Assembly: GCA_963995505.1 (NCBI GenBank)
Contig: OZ023186.1
Coordinates: 18,173,570 to 18,237,569 of the forward strand
Origin: Hypericum androsaemum
Taxonomy: Eukaryota > Streptophyta > Magnoliopsida > Malpighiales > Hypericaceae
Reading direction: 5' to 3'
Length of the DNA: 64,000 nucleotides
Of the stretch, positions 35,534 through 48,001 are shown one piece after another. The translations under genes and the position numbers were made by a program. Each line of letters starts with the position of its first letter. Within the stretch, counting starts at the first letter, position 1. The notes beneath the pieces are model-generated. The model saw nothing but the letters and a program-made list of their open reading frames with translations, ran no database searches and was not told the origin of the DNA.

Positions 35534-36125
35534 TTGTTGCTATCACAATAACAACATTCTAAGCAGAAACGATATCAACATTCCAAGTAAGAAAACGTTG
35601 ATTAATGGCAATTTTGTTACATCTTATTTGCTAACAAATCATAACACCCACCAAAAAAATTCTGACCTAGTAGAAGGAAACGGTTCGAACCCTCTTTGGG
35701 TGAAATGGCCTTTGAAAGCATCCGCGAGTTGCTGGCAAGCCGGTTGGATGATTCTGCTATATCCAGCTCCGGAATCGAAAATACACACGCCGGTCCGACG
35801 ATCGTTGCTGAGGGAAAATGTCCCATCGGGGAGTCCAAGGCGATGGCTACCAAGACTTGGGTCCAACAATTACACGAAGTAACCCGGGTGGTCGAGGATT
35901 TGCGTAGCTTGGAAGTGATGACTCCCATGCATGAGAACATCGTCTCTGAACTTGAGATGGCTAACGGTTGAGGCAAGTGCATCTTCGCAGGCAATAAGAG
36001 AATTTGCCATTGGTTATATGCCTAAATTGCTGCAATATAGAGATATTGGACATCCTTAGACCGAAAATTCCACCAAACACGCCTATCACACTCTGTCTTT
36101 GAAAATTTTGAGTGTTAGTTTTGGT
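35534..36125. other. Intergenic with an unassigned open frame
   Basis: An open frame at about 35702-35971 (MAFESIRELLASRLDD ... VSELEMANG) has slightly biased composition but no motif I recognise. The opposite strand is also partly open, which weakens the case for coding. It may be a decayed transposon gene. Confidence 0.3.
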
Positions 36126-36129
36126 TTAA

Positions 36130-36310
36130 CCATTGGTGTCCGGCCTATTGGGCCGACTAATCCAATTCGAGCCGGATAGGACTTTTGAAAGGTGGCAAAG
36201 CTCTCCCAACAAGTATTTAACACTGCTGCGTACCTAAGAAATCGAACCCGAGATCTGGTTAAGCTAAAACAACTCCCTCACCAGTTGATCTAAGTCACGG
36301 TTGATAATTT
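36130..36310 (-). mobile_element. Degenerate tRNA-derived SINE
   Basis: The minus strand reads TTAGATCAACTGGTGAGGGA, then GGGTTCGATTTC (B-box-like), then CTTGTTGGGAG and a GGCTCGAATTGGATTAGTCGG tail of the type seen in plant Au-like SINEs. Related copies lie at 61130-61265 and 61965-62160, and a 3' part at about 1049-1100. Confidence 0.65.
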
Positions 36311-36859
36311 TGACAGTTACTTGAGCACTCGAAATTTATGCGTAATCGGTGCTCGAGCTTGTCCTGGGCGAGGAGACCTATAGAAATTAACGCATCACGA
36401 CACACATTGGTTTATTCGACCAATAAATTTCCAGCATGGTATCAGAACACGTGACTGTGCCACGTAATGTAGTAGGGATAGGTGTCCTCACTCGAATGTA
36501 GTGTCGCTGTGTAAATTTTGCAAAATTTTAATTTGACCTTTTTTTAATAAATATAGAACTTCATTAATCAAAATAAAAGAAAAGTGACAATATAAATCAA
36601 ACCCCAGATGAATCATCTAAATTAAACTATCCCACAATCGAGTAATTGAGTGTAATCGAGAACAACATAAAATAATTGCAAACATAGCAATCCAAACGCA
36701 ACCACCTTAAAGGGAGCACGTAGCAACCAAATTGAATTAAATAATTTGACCTTACATACATATATTGCACCCACAAAAAATTGTACTTTTTTACTTTTGT
36801 CACGCAAAAAAAAAGCTCACCAACTGAAATATATATACCACCAAAAGTAAGATTTTACG

Positions 36860-37690
36860 CGATAAACCTGTTGTAGTAGGGGGGTCTCCATTCTCGCTGC
36901 CAGCGCCATATTTAATTTCATAAACATTTTTGTTGTGGATGCATCTATAGTTACCACCAAGAGAGTGGTCGCAAAAAGAAGTTGACGATCTTTTTTTTTT
37001 GAAAGGTAAACTTTTATTTCTCCTTTAAAATTTTCTCAAGTACAGTTTATAAATCAGGTAGTCGCCTAGGAAGTAACTGCATAATACAAAGCCGATCAAA
37101 AAGCAAACTCCATCTTAGCAACGGACAAGTGAGCCCAGGAATAGGATGATGTCCTGCGATTGCAAGCTCCTGGATATCCCTGACCATAATCCCCACTCAT
37201 CGAACCACCGAGAAGTCGAATGGATCACCTGCTCCAATCTCGCCTCCTTATTGTCAAAAATTGCCTTGTTCCTCGCAAGCCAAAGACTCCAGAAAACTGA
37301 TGCAAAGACAGTATACCAAACCTTCTTATTGGCATCACCATTCATCAGGTTGAGCCAATCCACCATAAAGCCCATCAAGTCACCACGAATACACCACTTC
37401 AGTCCTAACAGATTGAGAAGCCAGTTCCAAACCGAGGCAGCAAGCTTACAATGCATGAACAAATGAGATGCAGACTCCTCCTCCAATCCACACAAAGCAC
37501 ATCTAGCATCGGCCGGATTAACAAGCCCACGTCTTAGCAAGTTGAAGATTGACAGATTCTGACGGAACTTCTGGGTGCATGGCTCGCATTGAGTCCAAGT
37601 TAGTTCAGATTCAGTGTCTAGTACTAGAAACAGAGGCACATCTGAAAGTGACGAATCAAAAAATTTAGAGTCGTTCATTGATGCATTAGT
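36860..37690 (-). pseudogene. Aspartic protease fragment (third copy), split by a LINE
   Basis: The minus strand reads NDSKFFDSSLSDVPLFLVLD with the first active site as LDTESELTWTQCEPC, then FRQNLSIFN at about 37550. After a LINE insertion the protease resumes at about 36985 with SSTSFCDHSLGGNYRC and VYEIKYGAGSENG. The catalytic motif reads DTE instead of DTG. The C-terminal lobe is absent. Confidence 0.85.
36989..37543 (-). mobile_element. 5'-truncated LINE in the protease fragment
   Basis: Minus-strand coding reads NPADARCALCGLEEES and ASHLFMHCKLAASVWNWLL, the zinc-binding zf-RVT region of plant LINEs, followed by a non-coding 3' end and a poly(A) tail (the T run at about 36990-37001). 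The target duplication is approximate: aagttgacgat (36978-36988) and aagttgaagat (37540-37550). The protease frame reads straight into the LINE, giving a fused 187-codon frame. Confidence 0.85.
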
Positions 37691-37879
37691 TAATAAACAT
37701 TCTATAATAATCTAAATATTAAGCATGTTGTAAAGCACAACAATGTTCATAATTTAACTTTAAAAAGAAGGTTTTTGTAACAACAAATTTAATAGAAATG
37801 AGTACCAAAATTGGTTTAGAGCAAAAATTTTACAAAGAATTTGTAATTAGTATGGAGGAAATTTCACAAAGAATTTTAC

Positions 37880-40800
37880 AAGGAGGCGTGGGAGATTATA
37901 AAAGATGACTTGTTCTTGTTCGTCGAAAATTTCTTCTTGACTGTGGAGCTTCATAAACTGGCTTCCTCCTCTTTCATTACTCGAGTTCCGAAATCTCCAG
38001 GAGCTTCATCTGTATCAGGCTTTCGCCCCATCAGCCTGGTTAGTGACATCTATAAAGTCATTACCAAAATTATTGATTTGAGATTGTGTAAAGTCATTCA
38101 TGAGGTTGTAGGGATTGAACAATCGGCTTTTATTCGTGGGAGACTAATCACTGAAAACATCCTAGTGGCAAATGAGGTCATTGGGTTTTTGAAATCAACC
38201 AGGATGGAAGCTACTCTTGTAAAGCTGGATTTCTCGAGAGCTTTTGATTGTGTTAATTGGTAGTACCTCGATCAGACGATGGATGCGATAGGTTTCAGGC
38301 ATCGTTTGGAGAGGTTGGATTCGTGGTTATGTGAATAATGCTCAGGCTTCTGCCCTAGTAAATGGCTCTCCAACAACTTTGTTTGATCTTGAGCGTGGAC
38401 TTCTCCAAGGAGATCTGATCTCTCCTTTCCTCTTTCTATTAGATGCGGAGGGACTCCGGGTTCTCGTTAAGCAAGCTGAAGATCTCGGCTATATTAGAGG
38501 GGTGGATCTTCCTGGCCTGGATCAGCGTCTGACTATCCTGCAATATGCGGATGACACATTGCTTTTTTCGACCGTAGATGAATAGAGTTTGAAGAACTTG
38601 AGGTTCATTGTTCTCTCTTTTGGCCTGGTCTCGGGTCTGCATATTAACCTAAGCAAAACCTTGCTGATTGGCATCAACACCTCTCACTCTTGGCTTGACT
38701 CGATGAGTCTATATTGGGGTTGCAAGGTGGAGGTCCTCCCAATAAAGTATATCGAGCTTCCTCTTGGTTGTAACATGGGTCGCAAATCCCACTGGCAGCC
38801 CATTTTGGATACCATTGACAATCGTCTAGCATCCTGGAAAGGTAGCCTCCTATCACTGGGAGGGAGACTCACCCTTGTTAAGTCTGTTCTCACTTGTCTC
38901 CCTTCATGTTACTTATCAACCTTCAAGCTCCCAGTAGGCATTTGCAAGGACATCGAAAAAAGGATTAGAAGATTTCTGTGGTCTGGATGCTCAGTTAAAA
39001 GTAAATCTTCCTTGGTTAATTTGGAGTCTGTGTTCTGTCCTAAGCATTCAAGTGGGCTGGGAATTGAAAAAATGGCTGAAAAGAATGAGGGTCTCCTGTT
39101 AAAGTGGGCATGGCATTTCCCCCGCGAAAGACAGGCGTGGTGGGAAAAGGTGATAGCTGGGTTCTACAGGTTCTCGCCTATCTCCTCTACTGATCTCCCT
39201 AGAGCAGAAAGGAGTAGAATCTGGGCTGATATTTGGAAGACTGCTTCTGGCTCTTCTCAGGCTGCGTAAGTCTTCAAAGATGGATGCAAGCTTCTTGTGG
39301 GCGATGGGATGAGGTTCAAATTCTGGTCTGATCCTTGGTGGGGGGTGGTGTTACACTAAAAGACCAATTCTCTCGCCTCTTCTCCATCTCTGAGCAGGCT
39401 GGGGCTTCAGTCTCGGATTGTGGAAGTTGGATCAACAAAGGCTGGTCTTGGGCCTTCGTTAGAGGAGAAGGCTCTTTGCTTGGGAGGAGGAATGTTTGGT
39501 AACACTTTTGAATCTTCTGTCAAACTTTCATCCTCGAGCAGGTGTTGAAGATGATATCAGATGGATTTATGATACAAACAATGGCTTCAGCACCAGTTCA
39601 CTTCGTAATAAAATCCATGGTGGGCAACTGACGTACAGACAATCTGAATCAGCTCAGTTTTCGAATGGGCTACTTCCATACAAGGTGGGGGCTTTCATTT
39701 GGATATCGCTATAAGGCAAGCTACCAACCCGTGCAAATCTAATCAGGATGAACAGGCTCGAAGCATGGGATGTCATCTGTCCTATTGGGATGGTGAGAAA
39801 TAGAAAAGACTTATTTCCTATTCCTATTCCTATTCTGACTAGGTTTTGGACTCCTAATCCGACCTAGATAGATTACTTGTACACCAAGGTTTGCCTCTAT
39901 ATAAAGGCATGTTACCCTAAGTTTTTTGTAAGGCTCTGTGGCTCGAAAACTCATCAATAAAAGTTCTCCTTTCTCTCCGTGGATGTAGGCATTAGGACGA
40001 ACTACGTAATTCTCTTATTCTGTGTTCTTTGTGCGATTTTGTTCCCTATTTACTGAATTCATAATAAGTGGTATCAAGAGCTAAGGTTGGAGGATGTCGA
40101 ATCACGGAGAAGAAGTTCGATGGTTCATTGAATTTCGGGTTATGGTAAAGGCATATCAGGGATCTCCTCGTGCAGCAAGGGATGGTTATCGCACTCTCGG
40201 AGAAGAAGTCCGAGAAGATGGAGGAGCAAGAGTGGAAAGAGTTGGAGATCAAGGCAGTAGCGAAGATTCGTTTGTGCTTGGCAGATGATGAGGAGCCACC
40301 AGCTGGGTTGTAGAAGAGGATCTAGGTCGGAGTCAGAGAAGTTCAATGGAAGTGGCTTCAAGTGCTGAGAAGGGCGCATGACGAGGACTATCCAGGACGA
40401 ACTGGGGATCAAGACAACGAGGAGGGATCGGCATCCACAACCATGGCCACATGTTCAGACGGGTCGGATGGTGACTGGCTTTCTGTCTTATCAAGTCCAA
40501 TGCATCCTGATAATCTCTTTTTATTAGGGATCTTGGATTATAACAGTGATAGTTATAAAGGTATGCTAATGACGGTGGAGAAGGATGCGATGGTAGGGAT
40601 GAATGGTGAAAGGGAATACCTACAGGTTAGTGAGGTACATTATTGTAGGTGGAGTCACATCAATGGGTCTGAAGAAGTTGGCAAAAGCTCAGGTCATATA
40701 AGGTTGGTTTGTATGAGGGACCAAAGGCTTGACATGGATGGTTTGAGTGCAGTTGGGATTCGCGAAGACATGGATAGCAAGCTATGGTTGTTTCATGGAG

Positions 40801-42233
40801 GCATGGTTGGCAAGGAACCATGGTTGTCTCAGAGAAGCATTGTTAGCTGGGCCTTGCTATGGTTGTCTAAAGGGACGTGCACGTCAAAGGTATTGGATAG
40901 GTTTCGCATTGGGCATGCGAAGCCATTGGTAATACCACGGACGAATCGGGTATCTCACTCAAGGCCGAACAGTAGAGTTCGAGGCATGTTGAAAGTTCTA
41001 CTTAGTAGAACAAAAGGTTGTCCTTTGTATGCTATGGCGAATAGCATTGGTTTGAGGCAAAAAGGTCCAACGGAAGAGCGGTTCGAGGTTGCGGAGCATA
41101 GGACTGATCGAAAAATAGAGGGTACATCTATTGGTCACAAGGTTGCTTCAGAAAGTGGACTCGCTGGTTGAGGTTTGATGGAGGTTGGAGGGAATAGGCC
41201 AAGCAAGCTCAGAAGCTCGAGTTTAGGAGCTGGCTCCAAGTGATTGAACAAAAGGTGAAGAAAAAGTTGAGATGGTCTTATTGATGCAGTTATCTATGGT
41301 CCGAGATGGAATCGGTAGAGTCGGATTGATTTTGCAAGATCTCATGGTTCTTCATGGGGCGGTGTTTTGTCAAGGTGGAGTTTGTTGAAGTTCGGGTGGA
41401 GCTTCATGGTTCTTCCACGAGATGATTTCTCGCCAAGGTGGAGATTGTTGGGATGGCGAGAAATAGGAAAGACTTATTTCCTATTCCTATTCCTATTCTG
41501 ACTAGGTTTTGGACTCCTAATCTGACCTAGATAGGTTACTTGTACACCAAGGTTTGCCTCTATATAAAGGCATGTTACCCTAGATTTTTTGTATGGCTTT
41601 GTGGCTCGAAAACTCACCAATAAAAGTTCTCCTTTCTCTCCGTGGATGTAGGCATTAGGTCAAACCACGTAATTCTCTTATTCTGTGTTCTTTGTGTGAT
41701 TTTGTTCCCTATTTGCTGAATTCATAGCATGTCCTTTGTGTGGAATTTATGATGAATCGGAAGCTCACATTTTCCTCCATTGCAGTGTCTTTTGGTGGAT
41801 TTGGAATTCTCTTGCCAAGAGAATAGGCTTTACTTGGTGCACTAGTGGAGATGTTCTCTCATTCTTTACAAACTGGAGGGGACTTGTTAAGGGAGGTATG
41901 TTAGAGAAGGTCTGGTATGGCCTCTTCGGGGCAACCATGTGGGACATCTGGATTATGAGAAATCATATTATTTTTACAGTGCCAAGTGCGATCGAGAGCT
42001 TCTTTTACATTCCATTCTCTTTCGGGTTAGAGAGTGGTTATTTTGGTCCTGGTTGACTAGAGACCTTCACGGTCATGACCTTTTTATGTGCTTAGATTCC
42101 CTTATTCCGAATGGATATTAGCATTTTGTACTCTTGAATCTGTTCAGGTGGTAGTGATCATCCTGAGTTTTCATTGTTCTGTACATGTGTACATAATTCT
42201 GGTATATTAAATCAGTTACTTATCCAAAAAAAA
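37880..42233 (+). mobile_element. L1-like LINE, defective, with a nested LTR element
   Basis: Reverse transcriptase sequence starts near 37880 (KEAWEIIKDD). It includes SGFRPISLVSDIYKVITK at about 38020, KLDFSRAFDCVNW near 38225 and the catalytic YADD at 38544-38555. The thumb/connection region (38589-39269) and a zf-RVT region follow, split by an LTR element (39783-41729). It resumes at about 41736 as CGIYDESEAHIFLHCSVFWW. The A-rich 3' end is at about 42225-42233. The endonuclease and ORF1 are missing (5' truncation), and in-frame stops occur at about 38261, 38583 and 39267. It is dead. Confidence 0.9.
39783..41729 (+). mobile_element. Non-autonomous copia-type LTR retrotransposon nested in the LINE
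   Basis: Two 284-bp LTRs (39783-40066 and 41446-41729) flank a 1.38-kb interior. The target duplication is tgtcc (39778-39782 and 41730-41734). The 3' LTR starts TGTTGGG; the 5' LTR starts TATTGGG, a changed second base. A primer-binding site like tggtatcaagagc (initiator tRNA-Met) begins at 40069. A purine-rich aaggtggaga precedes the 3' LTR. The interior has a 269-codon open frame at 40362-41171 without gag, protease, integrase or RT motifs I can name, so it depends on proteins in trans. Confidence 0.92.
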
Positions 42234-42239
42234 TTAATA

Positions 42240-43911
42240 TGGGGGAAAAACCGTCATGATACCTGGGGTGCCCAAGTGTAAGTTGACCAAGTAAAGTTGA
42301 GTGTCATCTCCATATAACGGGGGATTGAGTCCCTCCAACGACGACGTATTGAATGATGTAGTTGTATTCATTTCATGATCTAGGGCAAGTTTAGAGACTT
42401 TTGTCACTCTTCCTGTGTCGGGATTAACTCAAGGGTAAAGCCATTGACCTTTGATGGTATTGTTCCACCGTAGAGTAAAGAAAGTAGAGTGAGGTAGAAA
42501 TAGGCGAGAACACTTGCAAAATGAAGAGTTCTTGGTTGTGTCATTGGAGATATTAAGGGATAAGTTTGGAGGAGTCAATTGCAGTTGGTAACATTTATAT
42601 AGTGAAGACTGGCCGCCAATTAACAAATAATAATTGTTTGTAATCGTAAAAAATCTTTGCATGGATTCACAATTTAAATGGTGGGAAGTAGCATTAGGTA
42701 TATGAAATCCAAGACATTTCTTGGAGCTAAATGTGGGTCTACTTCAAGTGTTACGAGACTTGTGTTTAATTAAATAGATATTGAGTTGGAGTCTTATGAA
42801 TGTAAAAAATATCATTGAGAAAAACGTTCGTAAATAGAACACGATGGTACTCAACTATGAATATTAGAGATTCCGAAAAATGTGGTTCAAATAATTAAAC
42901 CTTCTGAAATTTGATGTATTTAGATAAGAAGTTGGTTACCATGGAACTTACAATTATGCCTAGCATTTTATGTTGTCCCTTATCAATTGAAACATCCTAT
43001 TAGTATTTAGAAATGCTTTTTTTATATTCGGTGTCGGATATCCACATGATCAATTAATTCGTTTCAAGTCGAAAAATACCTTGAATATATTGTTAAAATT
43101 TTACCAAATTTTAACATTATTACGTTCTAATATTTGAACTTGAAACCTTTAGTTATGTTTTTTTAGGGGAAAACCTTTAGTTATGTTGAAATAACATAGT
43201 TGTTGATCGAAGTGTTTGAAGTAAATACAACTTTTTATTGTTTGGGCCTGGGGAGGTGAATTGAGGAGGATAAAGGAATGAGATTTTTAAGTTTTGGATT
43301 TGGGCCCAGCCCATTTTCATTATATTGGATGTGTCTTTCCAAAACGGATATCTTGTTACGATTTAACTTTAGTCATTAATTCTATTTTCAATATTCCCCT
43401 CCTTGTGGTTAAGGTAAGGATTTCAAGTATGGCTAGCTTTCCTAGTGTGACGAGCAGTGTATACAAAATTCGGGAACGATTTCACTGTCGTATGGTTGTC
43501 CGACGATTACTAGCGATTCATGTTTCATGCAGGAGAGTTGGAGCGTGGAATCCAAATTTAGGACGAATTTTTGGAGTTAGCTCATCCTCGCAAGATCACG
43601 AATCTTTGTTGGCTGATAGCACGTGTGTCGTCCAGAATATAAAGAACATGATGACTTCAAATTATCTGTACCTTCTGGTTTATCACCGGCATTATGTTGA
43701 GGGTTGGGATATGATGTGAATACTTTGACATGTCCCCGGATGACAAGTCAGGCAACTAGCTATGCTAAAGCCTAGATGGTCTAGGGGAAAGTGGCTAACG
43801 AAGATGGACACTCAGATTTTGTGGCTAATTGCATAACACATTTCAGATAGGTGGTTATTTCGAATAATACACGGGAAGTAAGTAAATTTAATCCAAAGAA
43901 TTATCCAATTC
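42240..43911. other. Intergenic, partly paralogous to 33.2-34.2 kb
   Basis: 42435-42735 is a diverged copy of 33185-33500 (both hold aactaaacgtgg-like and gaggagtcaattgca phrases). 43300-43325 repeats the tttgggcccagcccatttt phrase of 33160. 43810-43916 matches 34175-34240. An open frame at 43294-43719 has no family I recognise. Confidence 0.5.
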
Positions 43912-43916
43912 ACACT

Positions 43917-44474
43917 TGTTGGACTGGCCCATTAGTCACCCATTATTGGGCAAAAATGGGCCCAGGCCCATTAGGCCCAAAAGCCATTGGGCTTCTGGGC
44001 TGACACGTGGCAAACGCGTGCCAAGCCACGTGGAAAACCTAGTGGGTAGCTCCGTCACGTGTCCGACATGTGGCAAACGCGTGACATGCCACGTGGCAAA
44101 GCTAGTGGGTAGCTTTGCCACGTAGTGCCACGTGGATGCCGCGTGGCGCACATGTGTGAGCCGGACCTCCCTATAAAAGGGAGAAACAATTGGTGATTAA
44201 TTGGTACTTTTCTCATTCTGAAATACACACATCAGAGGACTTATTACGGATTAGTTCCTGTAGTTCTTAGATTTTGCAAAGTAAGAAACCTCATGGAAAT
44301 TGTTTACGTATCTGATCCGTTTGTGATCGTAAACTACTGGTGACAATATCTCGTTATCCGATCCTGTGTGAAGCACGCTACAACAAGTCTTGTTATTTAT
44401 TAATGAATTAATTTTATTAATTAGGAGGTAATTAACTCATAATTATTTGTTAATTATGGGCCAAATTTCCTTCA
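43917..44474 (+). repeat. 5' LTR of the copia element, G-box rich
   Basis: This is a 558-bp LTR. Between about 44000 and 44140 it contains five CACGTG cores (contexts such as gacacgtggc, gccacgtgga, gtcacgtgtc), embedded in a repeated phrase ggcaaagctagtgggtagc. A TATA-like ctataaaaggg lies near 44171. CACGTG is the plant G-box, bound by bZIP and bHLH factors in light and ABA responses. This suggests, but does not prove, regulated transcription. Confidence 0.92.
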
Positions 44475-45692
44475 ATTGGTATCAGAGCTTGCTTAGATAT
44501 TGTTCTGGTTGTTATATGATTTTTGAAATCAAGTTTAATTGTGTATATTTGGTTCAAAAATCAAGTTTAATTATGATTTTTAATAAAAATTACAATCTGG
44601 TGTACTTTATTGTAATCAATTTAAAACCAGAGAGATTAAATTGAAATTTGTCCTCCCACGCGGGCAAAATTCGTGCACGCGTGAAACTTTAAGGTACTAA
44701 TCTGAAATTTGATCACCGACGTGGCACCTGCGTATTATGGACTTTGGTGCTATTATTGGAAACCTGCAGGACTAAATTGAAATTTTTCATTTCAATTCAA
44801 TCCCGAGGAACCCTAATCGGGCGATTTGAGGGCAATTTTCCCCAAATCGAATTCCGTCAAAAATCTGACGATTCCGATGCCAGATATCGACGATAGTTGA
44901 TTCTCCGGCGTGTCCTCGACGTTCCGATTTCACTTTCGTGGATCGACATCGCCGGAATACAAAGATCGAAGCCGACGACGCCGGAGAATCGCGGAAGAGA
45001 GAAGACGATGGCGAAGGAGAACGGGGGGTCGACGGGCCGCGCGACCGGTACGGTCATGTCCGGTAGGCCACGGCGAGTCGAACACGACCGGTGGCGGACG
45101 CTGACTCGCCGCCGTTTGAGAGCGGTCGTAGGAGGGCGATCGGAGGCGAGTGGCAAAATCGTAATTTCACAATTTTTCCAGAAAACTTTTATACCCTGGT
45201 TCGATTCAATTAAAATCGGACAAATTGGTCTGGTTCTTGGTTCGATCGAATTCGATTTTGGCCAATTTTGGACAGAATTTATTGGATTTAATTGGATAAA
45301 TTATTTTTTATTCAATAAAAATTCATTAAAAATTATAAGTTAATTTTTGAACAAAGTTTTTGAAATTATTGAGATAATTTCAAGAACTTGAATATTTTTT
45401 GAATTTAATTGGATAAATAAATTTTATTCGATTAAAATTCAATTAATATTGATAAAAAAATTATAAGTTAATTTTTTTGTTAAGTTTTTAAGATTATTAG
45501 AATAATTTTAATATATTTTGGAATAAGTTCTGAAATATATTGAACAAGATATACAATTATATTTAAGAATCTAGAATTGAAGAGATCCTTTGAGTATGTG
45601 TTTATCGTTTGATTAAAAATTATGTATTTTTGATCAATGGGTAAATATGCGTATTGACCCAAAAATTGACCTGCATATGTTGTGAATTAACG

Positions 45693-46166
45693 ATGATGAA
45701 ATATAAGACGGTTGTGTACCCAAACTTTTGTGTACGTGAAATACGTGAAGGCATACTCATGTGTCACATTTCGAGTCGACAACCAAAGGATGATATGTAT
45801 GTTCTAATGGAACATATAGAGAATGTTCATCAAATAATGCAGGATTGCATCTGGGCAGGAGGATATGACCATGGAGAAGATTGGCCTTCCATGTTCAGTG
45901 ATCTTTTGATCACACTCAGGATTAAGGAAAAAATAGAATTTTTCCTACAACCTGAGGATTGTTCACACAGAGATGCACTGGCAGGGTTAGTCCTTTATTT
46001 GCATAATAAAGGACTTCTGGAGGAAATGATCCACAATCCTCCTATGGAACTACGTAGTGGACGTATGATACGTCGCTACTGTAGTCAGGGATACTTTTAT
46101 AATTTTCCCATTCCATGTGCAGTGTGGATTTTAGATTCTGCACCTATCCCAGATGTAACTGTTTGA
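45693..46166 (+). CDS. Extra ORF upstream of gag in the copia element, unknown function
   Basis: A 157-codon open frame begins MMKYKTVVYPNFCVREIREG and ends DSAPIPDVTV, lying about 440 bases before gag in the same orientation. It contains EHIENVHQIMQDCIW and CSHRDALAGLVLYLHNKGL, with several His and Cys residues. It has no gag, protease or transmembrane feature that I recognise. It survives uninterrupted while gag-pol carries many stops. It could be a captured host fragment, an accessory gene or chance. Confidence 0.45.
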   Translation: MMKYKTVVYPNFCVREIREGILMCHISSRQPKDDMYVLMEHIENVHQIMQDCIWAGGYDHGEDWPSMFSDLLITLRIKEKIEFFLQPEDCSHRDALAGLVLYLHNKGLLEEMIHNPPMELRSGRMIRRYCSQGYFYNFPIPCAVWILDSAPIPDVTV

Positions 46167-46607
46167 ATCTTCTTTGGTCTATAAATAGATCCTTAATGTA
46201 TTTTAGTATGTCTAGTTGAAAGTTTCCATATACATATGTTATTTTTGGAAAACTTTGTTTTATACTAGGTATTCATAGAAGCTTTATATACATATGTGTG
46301 TATTCAAAACTTCATGTATATCTTTGTATATATAAATAAAAGGCTTGTGAGCTTTTTATTTTTGTGATTATATAATGTGTTTATTTGATTGCTTATGTTA
46401 TATCCACTTGTATTTACTATCAAAGAACTTAGGATGATTAAAGTTTGAGATTAATTCTTGAAGGGTAAGGGGAAACACACCCGTGACCTACTTTAAATTC
46501 AAGATTAGTCAAGGACTTTATATCATTCGAAGTTATAACGTATAGTAAATTTGTATCGTATTGCTAATAATGACTCCTTAATATATTTTTTATAATTCCT
46601 GTTAGTA

Positions 46608-48001
46608 ATGTCGATTGCTTCCAAATCGATAGTCGCTGAGCTCAACAAGGAGTTGAAGCTTAATGGTGATAACTACGATAATTGGAGTATGAAAATACTA
46701 TATGTGCTAGAAGAACAAGACGTTCTTGAGATGATATCTACAATATTAGTTGAACCTGAGTTAGGTACCACTGCACAACATAAGCGTGATCGTGACGCTT
46801 TTATAGCTTGGAAAAAGAAGAGCTCTACTGCTCGTCTCATCTTGCTAAGTGCGATGATGGATGATATTACCAGGCAGTTTCGTGTCTATGACAATGCAAC
46901 CTTTGGGATCCTCTAAAAGAAAGATTCAGGAGGCTTTCAATCTCGAAGCTACGTGCTTTGACTATAAGATTTGATACTTATAAGAAACGCCCTAATCATT
47001 CTATACAAAAGTATCTCAGGGTAATGTCAAACATGATTGGTGAGCTAGTTGAGGCTGGCCACATGCTTAGTAATGAGCAGCAAATCCAGGCTGTCATTCG
47101 TTCCCTACCTGTGAGTTGGGAACACATGAAAATGACACTTACCCATGCCGATAATGTTACGACATTTGACGACATGGCCCGACACCTTGAGCTAGAAGAG
47201 GATCGCCTCCTAGCTATTAGAGTACACCCTGAAGCCCATATGACTCAGTTTAGTGGCACAGGGAGTAAGAGAATAAGAGGTAAAAAGGGCAAGGGTAAGA
47301 AAAATGGAAACAAGAGCAAAGCTGAAAATTCTGGAACTAGTGAGAAAAGTTTCGGAAGAAAGAAAAAAAGGAAGTTTAACATCAAGAAAGTCAGATGTTA
47401 CAACTGTCAAAGGAAAGGTCATTTCGCTAAAGATTGCATGGAAGAAAAGAAGGTACATCAAATTCACTCTTATGTGAGTAAATTATATGTATCTAGTACT
47501 GTTCTTCTATCTGAAACTCATCCTATGTGGGTGATTGATTCAGGAGCGACCGACCATCTAACAAAAGATCATGAAGCTTTTGTTGATTTCCGACGGTTGC
47601 CGATAGAAGCAAAATATATTTTTGTTGGTAACAACTCACGAGTGGATGTTAAGGGTATGGGTATATGTAAATTGAACCTACATCAAGGACGTACCCTATT
47701 TCTACATGATGTGATGTTTGCTCCAGAATTTTTCCAGAACTTAATTTCTGTTTCAGCCTTGATGGCTCTTGGCTTTCGATTGCTGTTTGAAAATAGTTAT
47801 GTACAATTATTTTTAGAACACGTTTTTTATGGATCTGGTTTTAAATCAGGTGATTTCCTAATTATGGATGTTGATCAGTTATCAAAATCTTATTTTTCCT
47901 TAGTCACTAATGTGCAAACGTCTCGAGATGACGTTAATTTATGGCATTCTAGATTGGGCCATATTGGTAAAGATCGCATGAATCGTCTAGCTAAGGCATG
48001 A
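46608..48001 (+). pseudogene. Copia gag, protease and integrase zinc finger (disrupted)
   Basis: The first frame (46608-46916) starts MSIASKSIVAELNKELKLNG, a gag N-terminus, and ends at a stop. The frame restarts at 46958. It contains a CCHC zinc knuckle CYNCQRKGHFAKDC (47396-47437), the protease site WVIDSGATDHL (Asp at 47537-47539) and the integrase start LWHSRLGHIGKDRM, then stops at 47999. Basic Lys/Arg-rich sequence precedes the knuckle, as expected of nucleocapsid. Confidence 0.9.

Noticed and set aside
35617..35994. 125-codon minus-strand open frame
   Set aside because: It overlaps an equally open plus-strand frame and neither has a motif; coding on this strand cannot be supported.
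40362..41171. 269-codon open frame as a host gene
   Set aside because: It lies wholly between two matching LTRs and has no recognisable domain, so it is described as element interior.
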